Origin: Peptococcaceae bacterium BICA1-7
GTDB taxonomy: Bacteria > Bacillota > Desulfotomaculia > Desulfotomaculales > Desulfocucumaceae
Length of the DNA: 64,000 bases
Direction of reading: 5' to 3'
Assembly (NCBI GenBank): GCA_000802095.1
Contig: JUEB01000026.1
Coordinates: forward strand, 496,001 to 560,000
The translations under genes were made by a program, and so were the position numbers. The notes beneath the pieces are model-generated. The model worked only from the letters and a program-made list of their open reading frames with translations, had not been told where the DNA came from and ran no database searches. Positions 43,761 to 51,175 of this stretch are shown here, piece by piece. Position 1 is the stretch's first letter; every line of letters begins with the position of its first letter.

Positions 43761-43935
43761 TTGCTTCCTCCCCAAGTCAAGGTAATATACCCATATTCAA
43801 CCAGTTCATTCTAATATCCTTCAGTACTTTTAGCAGATATCCGCCGAAAGTACTAAAAATTAAATACCAAACTGTAACATTTATTCCTGCTACCGCCTAT
43901 TATGTTAAAAATATTGTTTACAGGCGGTGTTTTAC
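43761..43935. promoter_or_regulatory. Divergent promoter gap between glgP and cotJA
   Basis: 175 AT-rich bp. CTATTATGTTAA at ~43896 loosely resembles a sigma E -10 (CATANNNTA) but does not match it well, so the cotJ promoter is not assigned. Confidence 0.3.
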
Positions 43936-44397
43936 ATGAGTGGATCAAGAAAAAAACCTATTGTATGGACCTGGCCAATAATTCCCGGCTATATGGTACC
44001 CAAGGACCCCGTTGTAAATGATGATACAGAAGAGTTAGAGTCCAGCTCCAGCACTGTCGGCGCAGTAAAAGAGCAGCCCCCCTCTCCTGAAGCCGTTATC
44101 TCCCACGGAGGAGAATCTGACCCGGCCCAGATTTCCAGTACGCACAACGAAGCACTGGAGGCCACAGCCGAGGAAAGAATACCTCCCACGGCCCCAGGAT
44201 ACCCAAAAATCCCGGCCCCCGCTCTGGATGGCCAATCCGGCTACGGGCCTGAAAAAGAGTACCAGTTTGAGCTGGAAAGATTAAAGCTGGCCAGAGCATA
44301 CATCCCCTGGCAGAGGTACGGGCCGACATACAGCCCCAGGGAGGCCCTGGAGAGAGGAACACTCTTCCCCGAACTGTACTCGCCCTATCCATATTAG
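43936..44397 (+). CDS. cotJA: Spore coat-associated protein CotJA
   Basis: 153 aa from the ATG after GGCGGTGTTTTAC. The conserved C-terminus is LARAYIPWQRYGPTYSPREA, then LERGTLFPELYSPYPY, the CotJA signature (AYVPxQxY...YSPxEALxRGTLFPxLYxPY). The preceding ~100 residues are a long, low-complexity Pro/Ser/Glu-rich extension that usual CotJA proteins (about 80 aa) lack. The protein belongs to the inner spore coat and is made in the mother cell. First gene of the cotJ operon. Confidence 0.92.
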   Translation: MSGSRKKPIVWTWPIIPGYMVPKDPVVNDDTEELESSSSTVGAVKEQPPSPEAVISHGGESDPAQISSTHNEALEATAEERIPPTAPGYPKIPAPALDGQSGYGPEKEYQFELERLKLARAYIPWQRYGPTYSPREALERGTLFPELYSPYPY

Positions 44398-44419
44398 TAT
44401 GAAAATGGAGGCATGATAT

Positions 44420-44677
44420 ATGAACGGCAACTGCCCCACCCTGCTGAGACAAATAATGGAACTGCAGTTTACCGCCGTAGAGCTTAACCTATTCCTCGAC
44501 ACCCACCCCAACTCCCAGGAAGCCCTGAGAGACTTCTGCCGGGTAATTGAAAGGCTCCAGCCCCTCATGAGCGAGTATCAGAATAAGTGTGCCCCTCTTG
44601 TAGCCGCCGGTGCAGGAGTAAACAGCGACTGCTGGAACTGGATTGATGAGCCCTGGCCATGGGAGATAAATTATTAG
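44420..44677 (+). CDS. cotJB: Spore coat protein CotJB
   Basis: 85 aa, ATG after GGAGGCATGATAT, 22 bp after cotJA. LRQIMELQFTAVELNLFLDT, HPNSQEALRDFCRV and a C-terminal WNWIDEPWPWE match the CotJB family. It works with CotJA and CotJC in the mother cell-derived coat. The gap to cotJC (305 bp, with dispersed repeats) is much longer than usual. Confidence 0.92.
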   Translation: MNGNCPTLLRQIMELQFTAVELNLFLDTHPNSQEALRDFCRVIERLQPLMSEYQNKCAPLVAAGAGVNSDCWNWIDEPWPWEINY

Positions 44678-44982
44678 AAGCTCACAGGCATTCCTCTCCG
44701 GTCAGGAGACAGGAGACCGCTGAAGGGAAATACCTCCGGTCGGGAGACAGGAGACAGAATGAGCCGGCATTCCTTATTTGTTTTTTGGGGATGCTGTCTG
44801 ACCAGCCCGGTTAAAATTATTTTTTCTCTGTGTGCTCTGTGTTCTCAGTGGTTTAAAAAAACGTGCATTAACTGCATGCACGTTTTCCCGGTTGGTTATT
44901 TTTCCCCTCCGTGGCGCCGTTTCCGGCTGAAGAGGGGACCGAATGCATTTTAGCATTTACTATTCGGAAAGGAAGAGATTCA
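44678..44982. repeat. Repeat-filled gap between cotJB and cotJC
   Basis: At 44698-44775: GGTCAGGAGACAGGAGACC and GGTCGGGAGACAGGAGACAG. At about 44824-44855: CTCTGTGTGCTCTGTGTTCT of the CACAGAG family. ACGTGCATTAACTGCATGCACG (44860-44884) is a palindromic hairpin. No gene; the insertion of repeats lengthens the cotJ operon leader of cotJC. Confidence 0.55.
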
Positions 44983-45165
44983 ATGTGGATATATGAAAAG
45001 AAGCTGGAATACCCCGTGAGGGTGGCCGGAAACGACCTGCGCATGGCCAAATTCCTCCTGGCCCAGTATGGCGGCCCCGACAGCGAGCTTTCCGCCGGAG
45101 TCCGCTACCTCACCCAGCGCTACTCCATGCCCACCCCCCGCACCAAGGTGAGGGTGACAGGTTGA
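44983..45165 (+). pseudogene. cotJC: cotJC 5' part (spore coat manganese catalase, interrupted by the 7-kb element)
   Basis: ATG after GAAAGGAAGAGATTCA. Residues 1-55 follow the CotJC family (MWIYEKKLEYPVRVAG, then LLAQYGGPDSELSAGVRYL and TQRYSMPTPRTK), including Glu35, the first metal ligand of the di-manganese site. After Lys55 the frame enters the element, reads five foreign residues (VRVTG) and stops. The other four ligands are in the 3' part at 52157-52563. If the 7,008 bp between the CCAAGG cores are removed, the reading frame is restored as Lys55-Gly56-Leu-Leu-Thr. This makes it an interrupted gene of the skin type rather than a decayed one. Confidence 0.93.
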
Positions 45166-45169
45166 TATG
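45143..45169 (+). other. attL: left recombination junction of the element
   Basis: Core CCAAGG at 45143-45148, then TGAGGGTG (8 bp), then the inverted-repeat arm ACAGGTTGATATG (45157-45169). The bases left of the core are cotJC codons and would form half of attB. Confidence 0.9.
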
Positions 45170-45174
45170 TTGAT

Positions 45175-46182
45175 TCATATCTTTTTTGCGCTGACGATAG
45201 CCATACCGTCAACAAGAGCGTTATGTTCTACCATTATATCGGAAAATCCTGCATTGGTAAGCATTTCCTGATGCTCTTTTTCCGTATAGGCCTTTCCATC
45301 ATCATAAACATTCAGGAAAGCCAGATTAAAAGCCAGTGCTGAGGGAGGCGCCAGACAGGAATTTTCTAATACGCTTCCGAAGATAAAAACCCGTCCTCCC
45401 GGAACCATTGACTGACCGATAGACTTTAAAGACAACTGCGCCTGCTCCTTCGAAAGGGTTTGGATTAAAGCCCGAAGAATGGCAACATCATATTTGCCTT
45501 CGGGTGAATCCAGGCAAAGATCGGTTGCCATTACACTGACTCTGTCGGACATTCCGGCTTCCTTTATGAAACGTTCGGACAATTGCACCACCTTCGGCAA
45601 ATCCACAATTGTTGCTTTGATTTGAGGGTATTTTTTGCAAATGGCAATTGACACTCCCCCTGAGCCGCCCCCAGCATCCAGAAGCCTTTCATATTGTCCA
45701 AAATTCAGTTTTTCCGCGATCTCCTTTCCACCCCTGACACTGCTGTGGAACTGCTTACGGAAGAATTGCAGCAATTCCTCTTCCGGCAAGGTGTGAAAGT
45801 CTATTTTTGCCTGGGGCTTTCCCGTTTTAATACTCTTGGCCGTATTCAGGGTGCTTTGCCAAAGCATGTTATAAAATCCGCTCATTCCTCCAATATAATC
45901 GGGACGGCCGAGGACCAGAAACTTATTGGCCTCTGGTGTATTTGAAAAGCTTTTGTTTTCCATTTCCAGCAAACCAGCCGCCACAAGCGCATAAAGAAGG
46001 GGGGTGAGCTTTTCTTCCAGAACATCCAAGGCTCCGGCAATGGTTTTGGCTTCCATGGGGCCGTCCTGCAAGGGCGTGAATACGTCAAGCTGCATTCCCG
46101 CCAGCATGGCAAATGCAGGAAAAACAGCATATACATTATGCATAATAGCTGTCGGTTTTAAGACATCATCACTAGCTACCAT
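45175..46182 (-). CDS. SAM-dependent O-methyltransferase (dimerising, acetylserotonin-type)
   Basis: 335 aa, ATG after GAGGAGAGTGAAAG. An N-terminal dimerisation helix bundle (FAMLAGMQLDVFTPLQDG, LLYALVAAGLLEME) is followed by the SAM site LLDAGGGSGGVSIAICKKYP, DLCLDSPEGKYDVAILRAL and VPGGRVFIFGSVLEN, the order seen in plant/bacterial O- or C-methyltransferases of the hydroxyindole OMT family. Substrate unknown. It is the leftmost element gene, and its stop is six bases inside the 13-bp repeat arm. Its own promoter is predicted ~240 bp upstream. Confidence 0.85.
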   Translation of the reverse strand: MVASDDVLKPTAIMHNVYAVFPAFAMLAGMQLDVFTPLQDGPMEAKTIAGALDVLEEKLTPLLYALVAAGLLEMENKSFSNTPEANKFLVLGRPDYIGGMSGFYNMLWQSTLNTAKSIKTGKPQAKIDFHTLPEEELLQFFRKQFHSSVRGGKEIAEKLNFGQYERLLDAGGGSGGVSIAICKKYPQIKATIVDLPKVVQLSERFIKEAGMSDRVSVMATDLCLDSPEGKYDVAILRALIQTLSKEQAQLSLKSIGQSMVPGGRVFIFGSVLENSCLAPPSALAFNLAFLNVYDDGKAYTEKEHQEMLTNAGFSDIMVEHNALVDGMAIVSAKKI

Positions 46183-46418
46183 TCTTTCACTCTCCTCGAT
46201 TTATTCATTGATATCCGTTAAATTGACATTCTATAGAGAAGAATTGAAGCACCTGTACTGAAGGGACTGTACTATTCCTTATATTCCTATTTTATTTATT
46301 CATAGAACAAATCCTTAATTCCAGGATTAGCGCCCCAATATCAATATCCAGAATAAATTCTATATTAAATTCTGTTTCCGGCCTGAATCTGTACAAACAC
46401 CGACCCCGATTGTTTATA

Positions 46419-46447
46419 ACAATATATTAGTAAAATAGCATTGTCAA
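46419..46447 (-). promoter_or_regulatory. Promoter of the element methyltransferase with a dyad
   Basis: TTGACA (46447-46442), 17 bp, then TATTGT (46424-46419). The 15-bp palindrome ATTGTTTATAACAAT (46409-46423) overlaps the start point and may be an operator. The leader to the ATG would be about 230 nt. Confidence 0.5.
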
Positions 46448-46507
46448 CCATATAGTCCATATTATGTCATTTAATTCTAAAACTGTTCCTGAGCTGTTCA
46501 AATGAGG

Positions 46508-46546
46508 AGTAAAAATAAGAGGTCCGGGCGTATAAACCCGGACCTC
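46508..46546 (-). terminator. Terminator after the universal stress protein gene
   Basis: GAGGTCCGGG and CCCGGACCTC pair around an 8-nt loop, followed on the minus strand by TTATTTTTA. Confidence 0.8.
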
Positions 46547-46599
46547 ACAACTGTAACGCTATAGAAACTAACATTATGAGTGACTACCGACAGCTATAT

Positions 46600-47046
46600 C
46601 TACTCCTTCACCAGCACCACCGTGCATTTGACATTTTGCGCCACGTGGCTGCCCACGCTGCCCAGAAAGAAGCTCTTTATGCCGCTGAGGCCCCTGCTGC
46701 CTATAATAACCAGATCGTATTTACCCTGGTCAGCCTCCTGGATTATCTCCAGCTTGGGGTCACCCCAGATTAGCTTTGTTTCCAATGGAACATCTGTTCC
46801 CTTGGCCATTATTTTATCTTTTGCCCTGGCCAGTATTTCATCCCCGTATTCAGCCAGATCTTCCTTGGCCTTTTTCATCACCGAGCGCATCTTCCCGGAA
46901 TAGGTCTCCAACTGGGTGGGGTAGCTGACTACGTTGAAAAGCACAATTTTCTCAGGCTTCTCACTATCCAGCATCCTCAGGCAGTAATCCAGGGCTAAAT
47001 CTGACCCTTCCGAACCGTCGATGGGAATAAGTATTTTTTTATACAC
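46600..47046 (-). CDS. Universal stress protein (UspA family, ATP-binding type)
   Basis: 148 aa, GTG start after GGAGGTATGCCGCC. A Rossmann-like alpha/beta fold: KILIPIDGSEGSDLALDYCL at the N-terminus and the ATP-binding VIIGSRGLSGIKSFFLGSVG (G-x2-G-x9-G-S) near the C-terminus. Proteins of this family bind ATP and help cells survive stress or dormancy. It lies inside the cotJC element with its own terminator, so it is accessory cargo. Confidence 0.9.
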   Translation of the reverse strand: MYKKILIPIDGSEGSDLALDYCLRMLDSEKPEKIVLFNVVSYPTQLETYSGKMRSVMKKAKEDLAEYGDEILARAKDKIMAKGTDVPLETKLIWGDPKLEIIQEADQGKYDLVIIGSRGLSGIKSFFLGSVGSHVAQNVKCTVVLVKE

Positions 47047-47171
47047 GGCGGCATACCTCCTTAAAGCAATAATAGCCCTTATTTCCTCAGTAAATGACTA
47101 TCCTTATCCACTGCCCGCCGTAAATCCTACTTTTGGTCATTAAGTATCTGAATTATCATTCAGTTTTATGC

Positions 47172-47558
47172 TCATTTAATTAGAATAACCTTTTGAACCC
47201 CCTCCAGGAAAATATGAAAACTGTTTGACTGGTTTCTTTTAATATCAATATGTCCGGCTATCTTTTTGGCTCCTTGCAGTTTCTGATAAGAGGAGACCAG
47301 TTTTTTCAGTTCTTCAGCCGCATTTGTAATACTGTCGGGATTACGAAACTTCCTTTTTCCCTGCAGCCTTGCAATGGACGGTTTATCATAGGCATCCGCA
47401 ACAGCGGTCAAATCCCCCAGGAACCATGATTCCAGCTCATTACAAACAATGCGGACAAGAGAATCATCTCTGCCCGCTTCCCTACATAACTTTAGTAGAT
47501 TCTCTTTTAATACGTAACAATCTGCACCGTCCTGATCTCTTACAATGATAAAGCGCAC
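47172..47558 (-). CDS. DUF4276 family protein, N-terminally truncated
   Basis: 128 aa that match only the C-terminal part of DUF4276: VRDQDGADCYVLKENLLKLC, VRIVCNELESWFLGDLTAV, FRNPDSITNAAEELKKLV and NSFHIFLEGVQKV. The N-terminal Toprim-like segment of full-length members (about 200 aa) is missing, and a stop codon lies just upstream in frame. DUF4276 genes often sit beside an AAA ATPase in defence-like pairs. A 31-codon reading frame with a good ribosome site overlaps its start (47540-47635) and may be the remains of such a partner. Probably a remnant in the element. Confidence 0.65.
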   Translation of the reverse strand: MRFIIVRDQDGADCYVLKENLLKLCREAGRDDSLVRIVCNELESWFLGDLTAVADAYDKPSIARLQGKRKFRNPDSITNAAEELKKLVSSYQKLQGAKKIAGHIDIKRNQSNSFHIFLEGVQKVILIK

Positions 47559-47844
47559 GGGTCCGCCCCCTCAAAGGTCAATATGTCTTCAAAGCCATAG
47601 TATCCCTGCTCAGCCAGCTCTCCTCTTGCAGTCAATTGTAAAATACCTCCTCAAAAAAGCTTATTGAGAGTTAATTCTGTCGGAATATAGAAGTCAGAAT
47701 AAAAAGAGCATTTTTTTCGTCATCTAAATTCATTATAAGATGTGCATTAACAGCAGTTTGTCAGTTTTAATTGATAAATAAATAATATTTTTTATATAAT
47801 GATAATGTGAATATCTATTCAGTGGTTGAATGGGAGGGGTACTT

Positions 47845-48651
47845 TTGATTGAAATTAATCAATTTGGTGAAGTGCTGCAGATTAAAATGAGCGCTGAAAT
47901 GGGGGGCAGGCCCCTTTACTGGGTGGCCGCCTACCTGGTGGGAGGGCTATTGATAGACACCGGCTGCAGGCACACCTCCAATGAATTTATCGATTATATA
48001 GAGGGGCACAGGGTTGATCTGGCGGTCAATACCCACCACCATGAGGATCACGTGGGGGGCAACAGCCTGCTGGCCCAAAAATTTGGCGTCGGCATATTGG
48101 CCCACCCTGCAGAGATTCCCCTAATAAATAGAGTGCCGGAGCTAAACCCTTACCAGCAGCTGGTCTGGGGCTACCCGGATCCCTCTTTGGCCGCCCCCCT
48201 TCCCGAAAACCTTAGGGCTGGGGGCTATTGTTTTAACGCAGTGCATACCCCCGGCCACTGTGCCGGGCATACTGCACTGGTGGAGCCGGAAAGAGGCTGG
48301 TGCTTTTCCGGTGACCTTTTCGTTTCGGAGAATCAGAAGGTGTTGAGGGCAGACGAAGATATTATAGGGATTATCAAATCAGCCAAAAAGCTGCTGGACC
48401 TTGATATTCCCGGCCTGAAGCTTTTTACCTCCATAGGCAGGATTGTTGAGGACGGGCGGGGCGCCCTGCGGAATTTTGTTGATTACCTGGAGTCCCTGCA
48501 GGCTAAAGTGGCGGATCTGCACAGTAAAGGCTATCAGCCCCCGGAAATAAGGGACACCCTTTTCGGAAGGGAGAGCGTTATGAGGGAGCCCACCGGCGGC
48601 CACTACTCCATAGAAAACCTGGTGCGTTCTTTTCTTAAAGCACCTTCATAA
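47845..48651 (+). CDS. Metallo-beta-lactamase fold hydrolase
   Basis: 268 aa from a TTG placed 5 nt after GGGAGGGG; the in-frame ATG at 47830 overlaps that ribosome site. The metal motif is NTHHHEDHVGGNSLLAQ (HxHxDH), with later ligands at HTPGHCAGHTALVEP and FSGDLFVSEN. It hydrolyses thioester, ester or phosphodiester bonds; the exact substrate is unknown. Element cargo, in the same direction as the recombinase. Confidence 0.88.
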   Translation: MIEINQFGEVLQIKMSAEMGGRPLYWVAAYLVGGLLIDTGCRHTSNEFIDYIEGHRVDLAVNTHHHEDHVGGNSLLAQKFGVGILAHPAEIPLINRVPELNPYQQLVWGYPDPSLAAPLPENLRAGGYCFNAVHTPGHCAGHTALVEPERGWCFSGDLFVSENQKVLRADEDIIGIIKSAKKLLDLDIPGLKLFTSIGRIVEDGRGALRNFVDYLESLQAKVADLHSKGYQPPEIRDTLFGRESVMREPTGGHYSIENLVRSFLKAPS

Positions 48652-48735
48652 ATTACCACAGGAGCAAAAGATCACCCGCCGGCTTTAGGAATAATTTATA
48701 GCAGGAGAACCATCCTATTAACGGAGGTGTGTTAA

Positions 48736-48897
48736 ATGCAGAAAAAAACCGGCGGCAATAGCCATCTGAGCTCCTATTCTCCAAAGCCCTTTAAGGTGGA
48801 AAACCCGTCCGTCCAGACGGCCCCCCCTGAAAATTTGAGCCCCGGCCGCTATCCCAGCAAGGAAACCTTTCCAGAGGCCAGGAAAAAGGAATTGTAA
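48736..48897 (+). CDS. Small hydrophilic protein of the element, 53 aa
   Basis: ATG after CGGAGGTGTGTTAA, an excellent ribosome site. The product is Pro-, Lys- and Ser-rich (SSYSPKPFKVENPSVQTAPP) with no membrane segment. It ends 4 bp before a strong terminator at 48901. I do not recognise it. Composition recalls small coat or linker proteins; that is only a hint. Confidence 0.6.
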   Translation: MQKKTGGNSHLSSYSPKPFKVENPSVQTAPPENLSPGRYPSKETFPEARKKEL

Positions 48898-48898
48898 A

Positions 48899-48925
48899 AA
48901 ATGCCGCCCTGTTGGGCGGCACTGT
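48899..48925. terminator. Bidirectional terminator
   Basis: TGCCGCCC and GGGCGGCA pair around TGTT. On the minus strand the hairpin is followed by TTTTTTAC, on the plus strand by CTGTATTTCTT, so it serves both the 53-aa gene and the minus-strand small gene at 49030. Confidence 0.75.
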
Positions 48926-48976
48926 ATTTCTTAAACCTTCTGTCCCAGACTGCAACTAATATGCACCATTGCCCCC

Positions 48977-49098
48977 TCCGACCAAACGGAAATACATCTT
49001 CAGCTGCTCCGACCATCGTGGAATGCCCCCTAGTCCCTCCGGCCAATCGGAAATGCATCTCCGGCCTCTTCGGCAAAACGGGAATGCAACTCCGGCTC
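48977..49098. repeat. Four imperfect ~30-bp tandem repeats
   Basis: Units begin at about 48977, 49008, 49038 and 49067 with the pattern CTCCGrCCAAwCGGAAATGC-ATCTCCGG. They cover the 3' part of the small minus-strand gene and the non-coding space after it. Their place between that gene and the terminator, near the recombinase, makes them candidate protein-binding sites. Confidence 0.5.
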
Positions 49099-49218
49099 AT
49101 TGTTTTTCACCTCCCGCCTCTTTATGGCCTTTCTCAGGGCTATCCCGGCCATTATCCGGTAGGCGGTCAGCACAGCCTGTTCCCCGGAGGCAGATTTACC
49201 CTCCTTCTTCACCGTCAT
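49030..49218 (-). CDS. Small basic protein divergent from the recombinase, 62 aa
   Basis: ATG (or the GTG two codons later) after GTGAGGTGA. The product is basic with a helix-like centre (QAVLTAYRIMAGIALRKAIK) and acidic end. It is followed by a dedicated terminator at 48925-48899, which supports a real transcript. It is divergent from the recombinase, with 142 bp between. Small basic proteins beside large serine recombinases include recombination directionality factors, so this is a candidate excision factor; no sequence similarity proves it. Confidence 0.5.
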   Translation of the reverse strand: MTVKKEGKSASGEQAVLTAYRIMAGIALRKAIKRREVKNNEPELHSRFAEEAGDAFPIGRRD

Positions 49219-49303
49219 TCACCTCACTGTTTTTTTCTCCTGACACACTATTACTCCGGCCGCCTTAATGTGCCTGGACACCTCACCGCAACCTGCCTGT
49301 AAC

Positions 49304-49336
49304 AATCCCCCCATGCCCCTTCATAAGTTAATTGCA
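49304..49336 (+). promoter_or_regulatory. Sigma E/K-like promoter of the recombinase gene
   Basis: CATAAGTTA (49322-49330) fits CATANNNTA, the -10 box of mother-cell sigma E and sigma K promoters. A weaker -35 (GTAACAA, ending at 49306) lies 15 bp upstream. The start point would be ~24 nt before the ATG, leaving just room for the ribosome site GAGAGGGTG. Confidence 0.45.
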
Positions 49337-49360
49337 ATAATACATTGAGAGGGTGTTGAA

Positions 49361-50863
49361 ATGAGGGTGGCGGCCTATATCCGTGTTTCCACCGACGAGC
49401 AGGCCGAGCAGGGAATATCCATACCGGCTCAGAAATCCCGCCTTGCCGCCTACTGCCAGGCCCAGGGCTGGGATTTTTACAGCTTTTATGTTGATGACGG
49501 GTATAGCGGAAAGAACCTGGACCGACCGGCCGTGCATTGCCTTTTGGAGGATGCCCGGGCAGGTCTTTTTGATATTTTGCTGGTTTTTAAGCTGGACCGT
49601 CTTTCCAGACGTCAGAGGGATGTGCTTTTTATACTGGAGGATGTGCTGGACCCTGGCAGGATAGGGTTTAAATCAGCCACCGAGCCCTTTGACACCACCA
49701 CTGCCTTCGGCAAGGCTGCCCTGGGGATGATGGCTGTTTTCGCCCAACTGGAAAGGGAGACCATCATTGAGAGGGTAAAAATGGCCAAGAGGGAGTCGGC
49801 CCGGCAGGGCCGCTTTCCCGGGGGCACTCCCCCCTTTGGATATACTTACAGCCCCGAAACAAAGGAAATGGTGGTTGATGAGGTGAGGGCCGACACCGTG
49901 AGGTGGATATACCGTCGCTACCTGAGCGGTTCGGCGGGGTATCAGTCCATCGCCGCAGAGCTGGAAGCCCGGGAAGTGCCGGGGCCTACCGGGAGCACCT
50001 GGAGGAGGCAGACCGTCCGGAAGATGCTGCTAAACCCGGTTTATGCAGGGCTGATGTCACACCAGGGCACTCTATATACCGGTCGTCACGAGGCCATAAT
50101 AAGCAGGCAAATATGGGAGAGAGCCCGGTCCCTGGCCCTGGGGCGGAAGATAGTAAAGGCGCCTCCCCGAACAGGAGAGGCCCTTCTATCCGGCATTATC
50201 TACTGTGGTGAGTGCGGGGCCAGAATGAGGGTTAAAAACACCTGGCAGAATTATCCCTGCACAAGCCCCAAAAAGATTGTCAGCTACTATGTCTGCTACA
50301 GCCAGGACCGGTCGGCCCGGCACATGTCCAAAAGCCCGGACTGCCGCTGCGGCTACAAGCAGTCTAGCCTGATAGACCGGGAGGTGGCCGGACAGCTCCT
50401 CTGCACCCCTCTTGATGAGGCCGGGATAAGAGCTGCGGCGGCAGACTTGCTGGAGGAGAGCTGTACCGTAAAAGACACCCGCAGGGCCATTGACCAGGCT
50501 ATAAAAGAGCTTTCACACATTGAAAAAAGTATAAATCGCTGGTATACCGCCTATGAAAAAGGAGCCCTGAACTCCGGTGATCTGGTCTTGAGGGTCGGAG
50601 ATCTGAATTCCCGTAAAAAGCACCTCCAGGAACAGCTGGACAGGTGGGAAAAGGAAGTCAGGGAAGAAGAACTGCTACAGGTCACCGCCACAGAGCTGGC
50701 GGAAGACATGAGGCACTTTCAGGAAATATGGGCCGAGGCCACCCCCGAAGAGCGCAAGGCCATTGTTAGCAGCCTGATCATTGCTGTGAAGGTGTATAAG
50801 GACAGCCGTGTCGAGGTCAGCTACCATCAATCAGCAACCAGACTACCAGTTGATGGCCTATAA
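49361..50863 (+). CDS. Large serine recombinase (site-specific DNA recombinase, SpoIVCA-like)
   Basis: 500 aa. The N-terminal resolvase domain has the catalytic Ser in RVAAYIRVSTDEQAEQG, the Arg cluster in VFKLDRLSRRQRDVLFILED, and ends ~residue 140. Next come the recombinase domain (PGGTPPFGYTYSPE, LNPVYAGLMSHQ) and the zinc-ribbon (GIIYCGECGARMRV, later SPDCRCGYK), then a coiled-coil region (residues ~370-450) and a C-terminal tail. Such enzymes join attP and attB or cut attL and attR with a directionality factor. It is the only recombinase in the element and probably acts on the CCAAGG sites. The ATG follows GAGAGGGTGTTGAA. Confidence 0.95.
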   Translation: MRVAAYIRVSTDEQAEQGISIPAQKSRLAAYCQAQGWDFYSFYVDDGYSGKNLDRPAVHCLLEDARAGLFDILLVFKLDRLSRRQRDVLFILEDVLDPGRIGFKSATEPFDTTTAFGKAALGMMAVFAQLERETIIERVKMAKRESARQGRFPGGTPPFGYTYSPETKEMVVDEVRADTVRWIYRRYLSGSAGYQSIAAELEAREVPGPTGSTWRRQTVRKMLLNPVYAGLMSHQGTLYTGRHEAIISRQIWERARSLALGRKIVKAPPRTGEALLSGIIYCGECGARMRVKNTWQNYPCTSPKKIVSYYVCYSQDRSARHMSKSPDCRCGYKQSSLIDREVAGQLLCTPLDEAGIRAAAADLLEESCTVKDTRRAIDQAIKELSHIEKSINRWYTAYEKGALNSGDLVLRVGDLNSRKKHLQEQLDRWEKEVREEELLQVTATELAEDMRHFQEIWAEATPEERKAIVSSLIIAVKVYKDSRVEVSYHQSATRLPVDGL

Positions 50864-51175
50864 CTGATAACTGATTGCCGACAGCTATTAACAAAAATGA
50901 CCACCTGCATATACGCGGCGGCCAAACTCATAGGATGATAATTATAGCACTATTCAGTCTGCGATGCACTATTTTTTCAAACCACAGAGGCCGTTCTTCC
51001 CCTGGCAAATTGAACTATTCCTCTGACCAGAAGGCTGCCCACCTCCACACCGGGCACCGGCAGCAGTAAAACCGCCTTTTTAAGATTTTCTAATATACCT
51101 ACCCCTGGACAATCCTCCTGTATTCATAATATTATGACCGGGGAAGGTTAACGCTAGAAAAAAGAGGGATTTAAC
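50864..51175. other. Gap between recombinase and CDF exporter genes
   Basis: 312 bp. ACCACAGAGGCCG at ~50981 is a short CACAGAG-family piece. No gene and no clear terminator are seen. Confidence 0.45.

Noticed and set aside
44983-45165. A 60-aa CotJC as a natural short protein
   Set aside because: Only the first 55 residues match; the last five and the stop are element sequence, and the rest of the gene is found 7 kb away.
48977-49098. A small CRISPR array
   Set aside because: Units are contiguous and imperfect with no spacers, and no cas gene is near.
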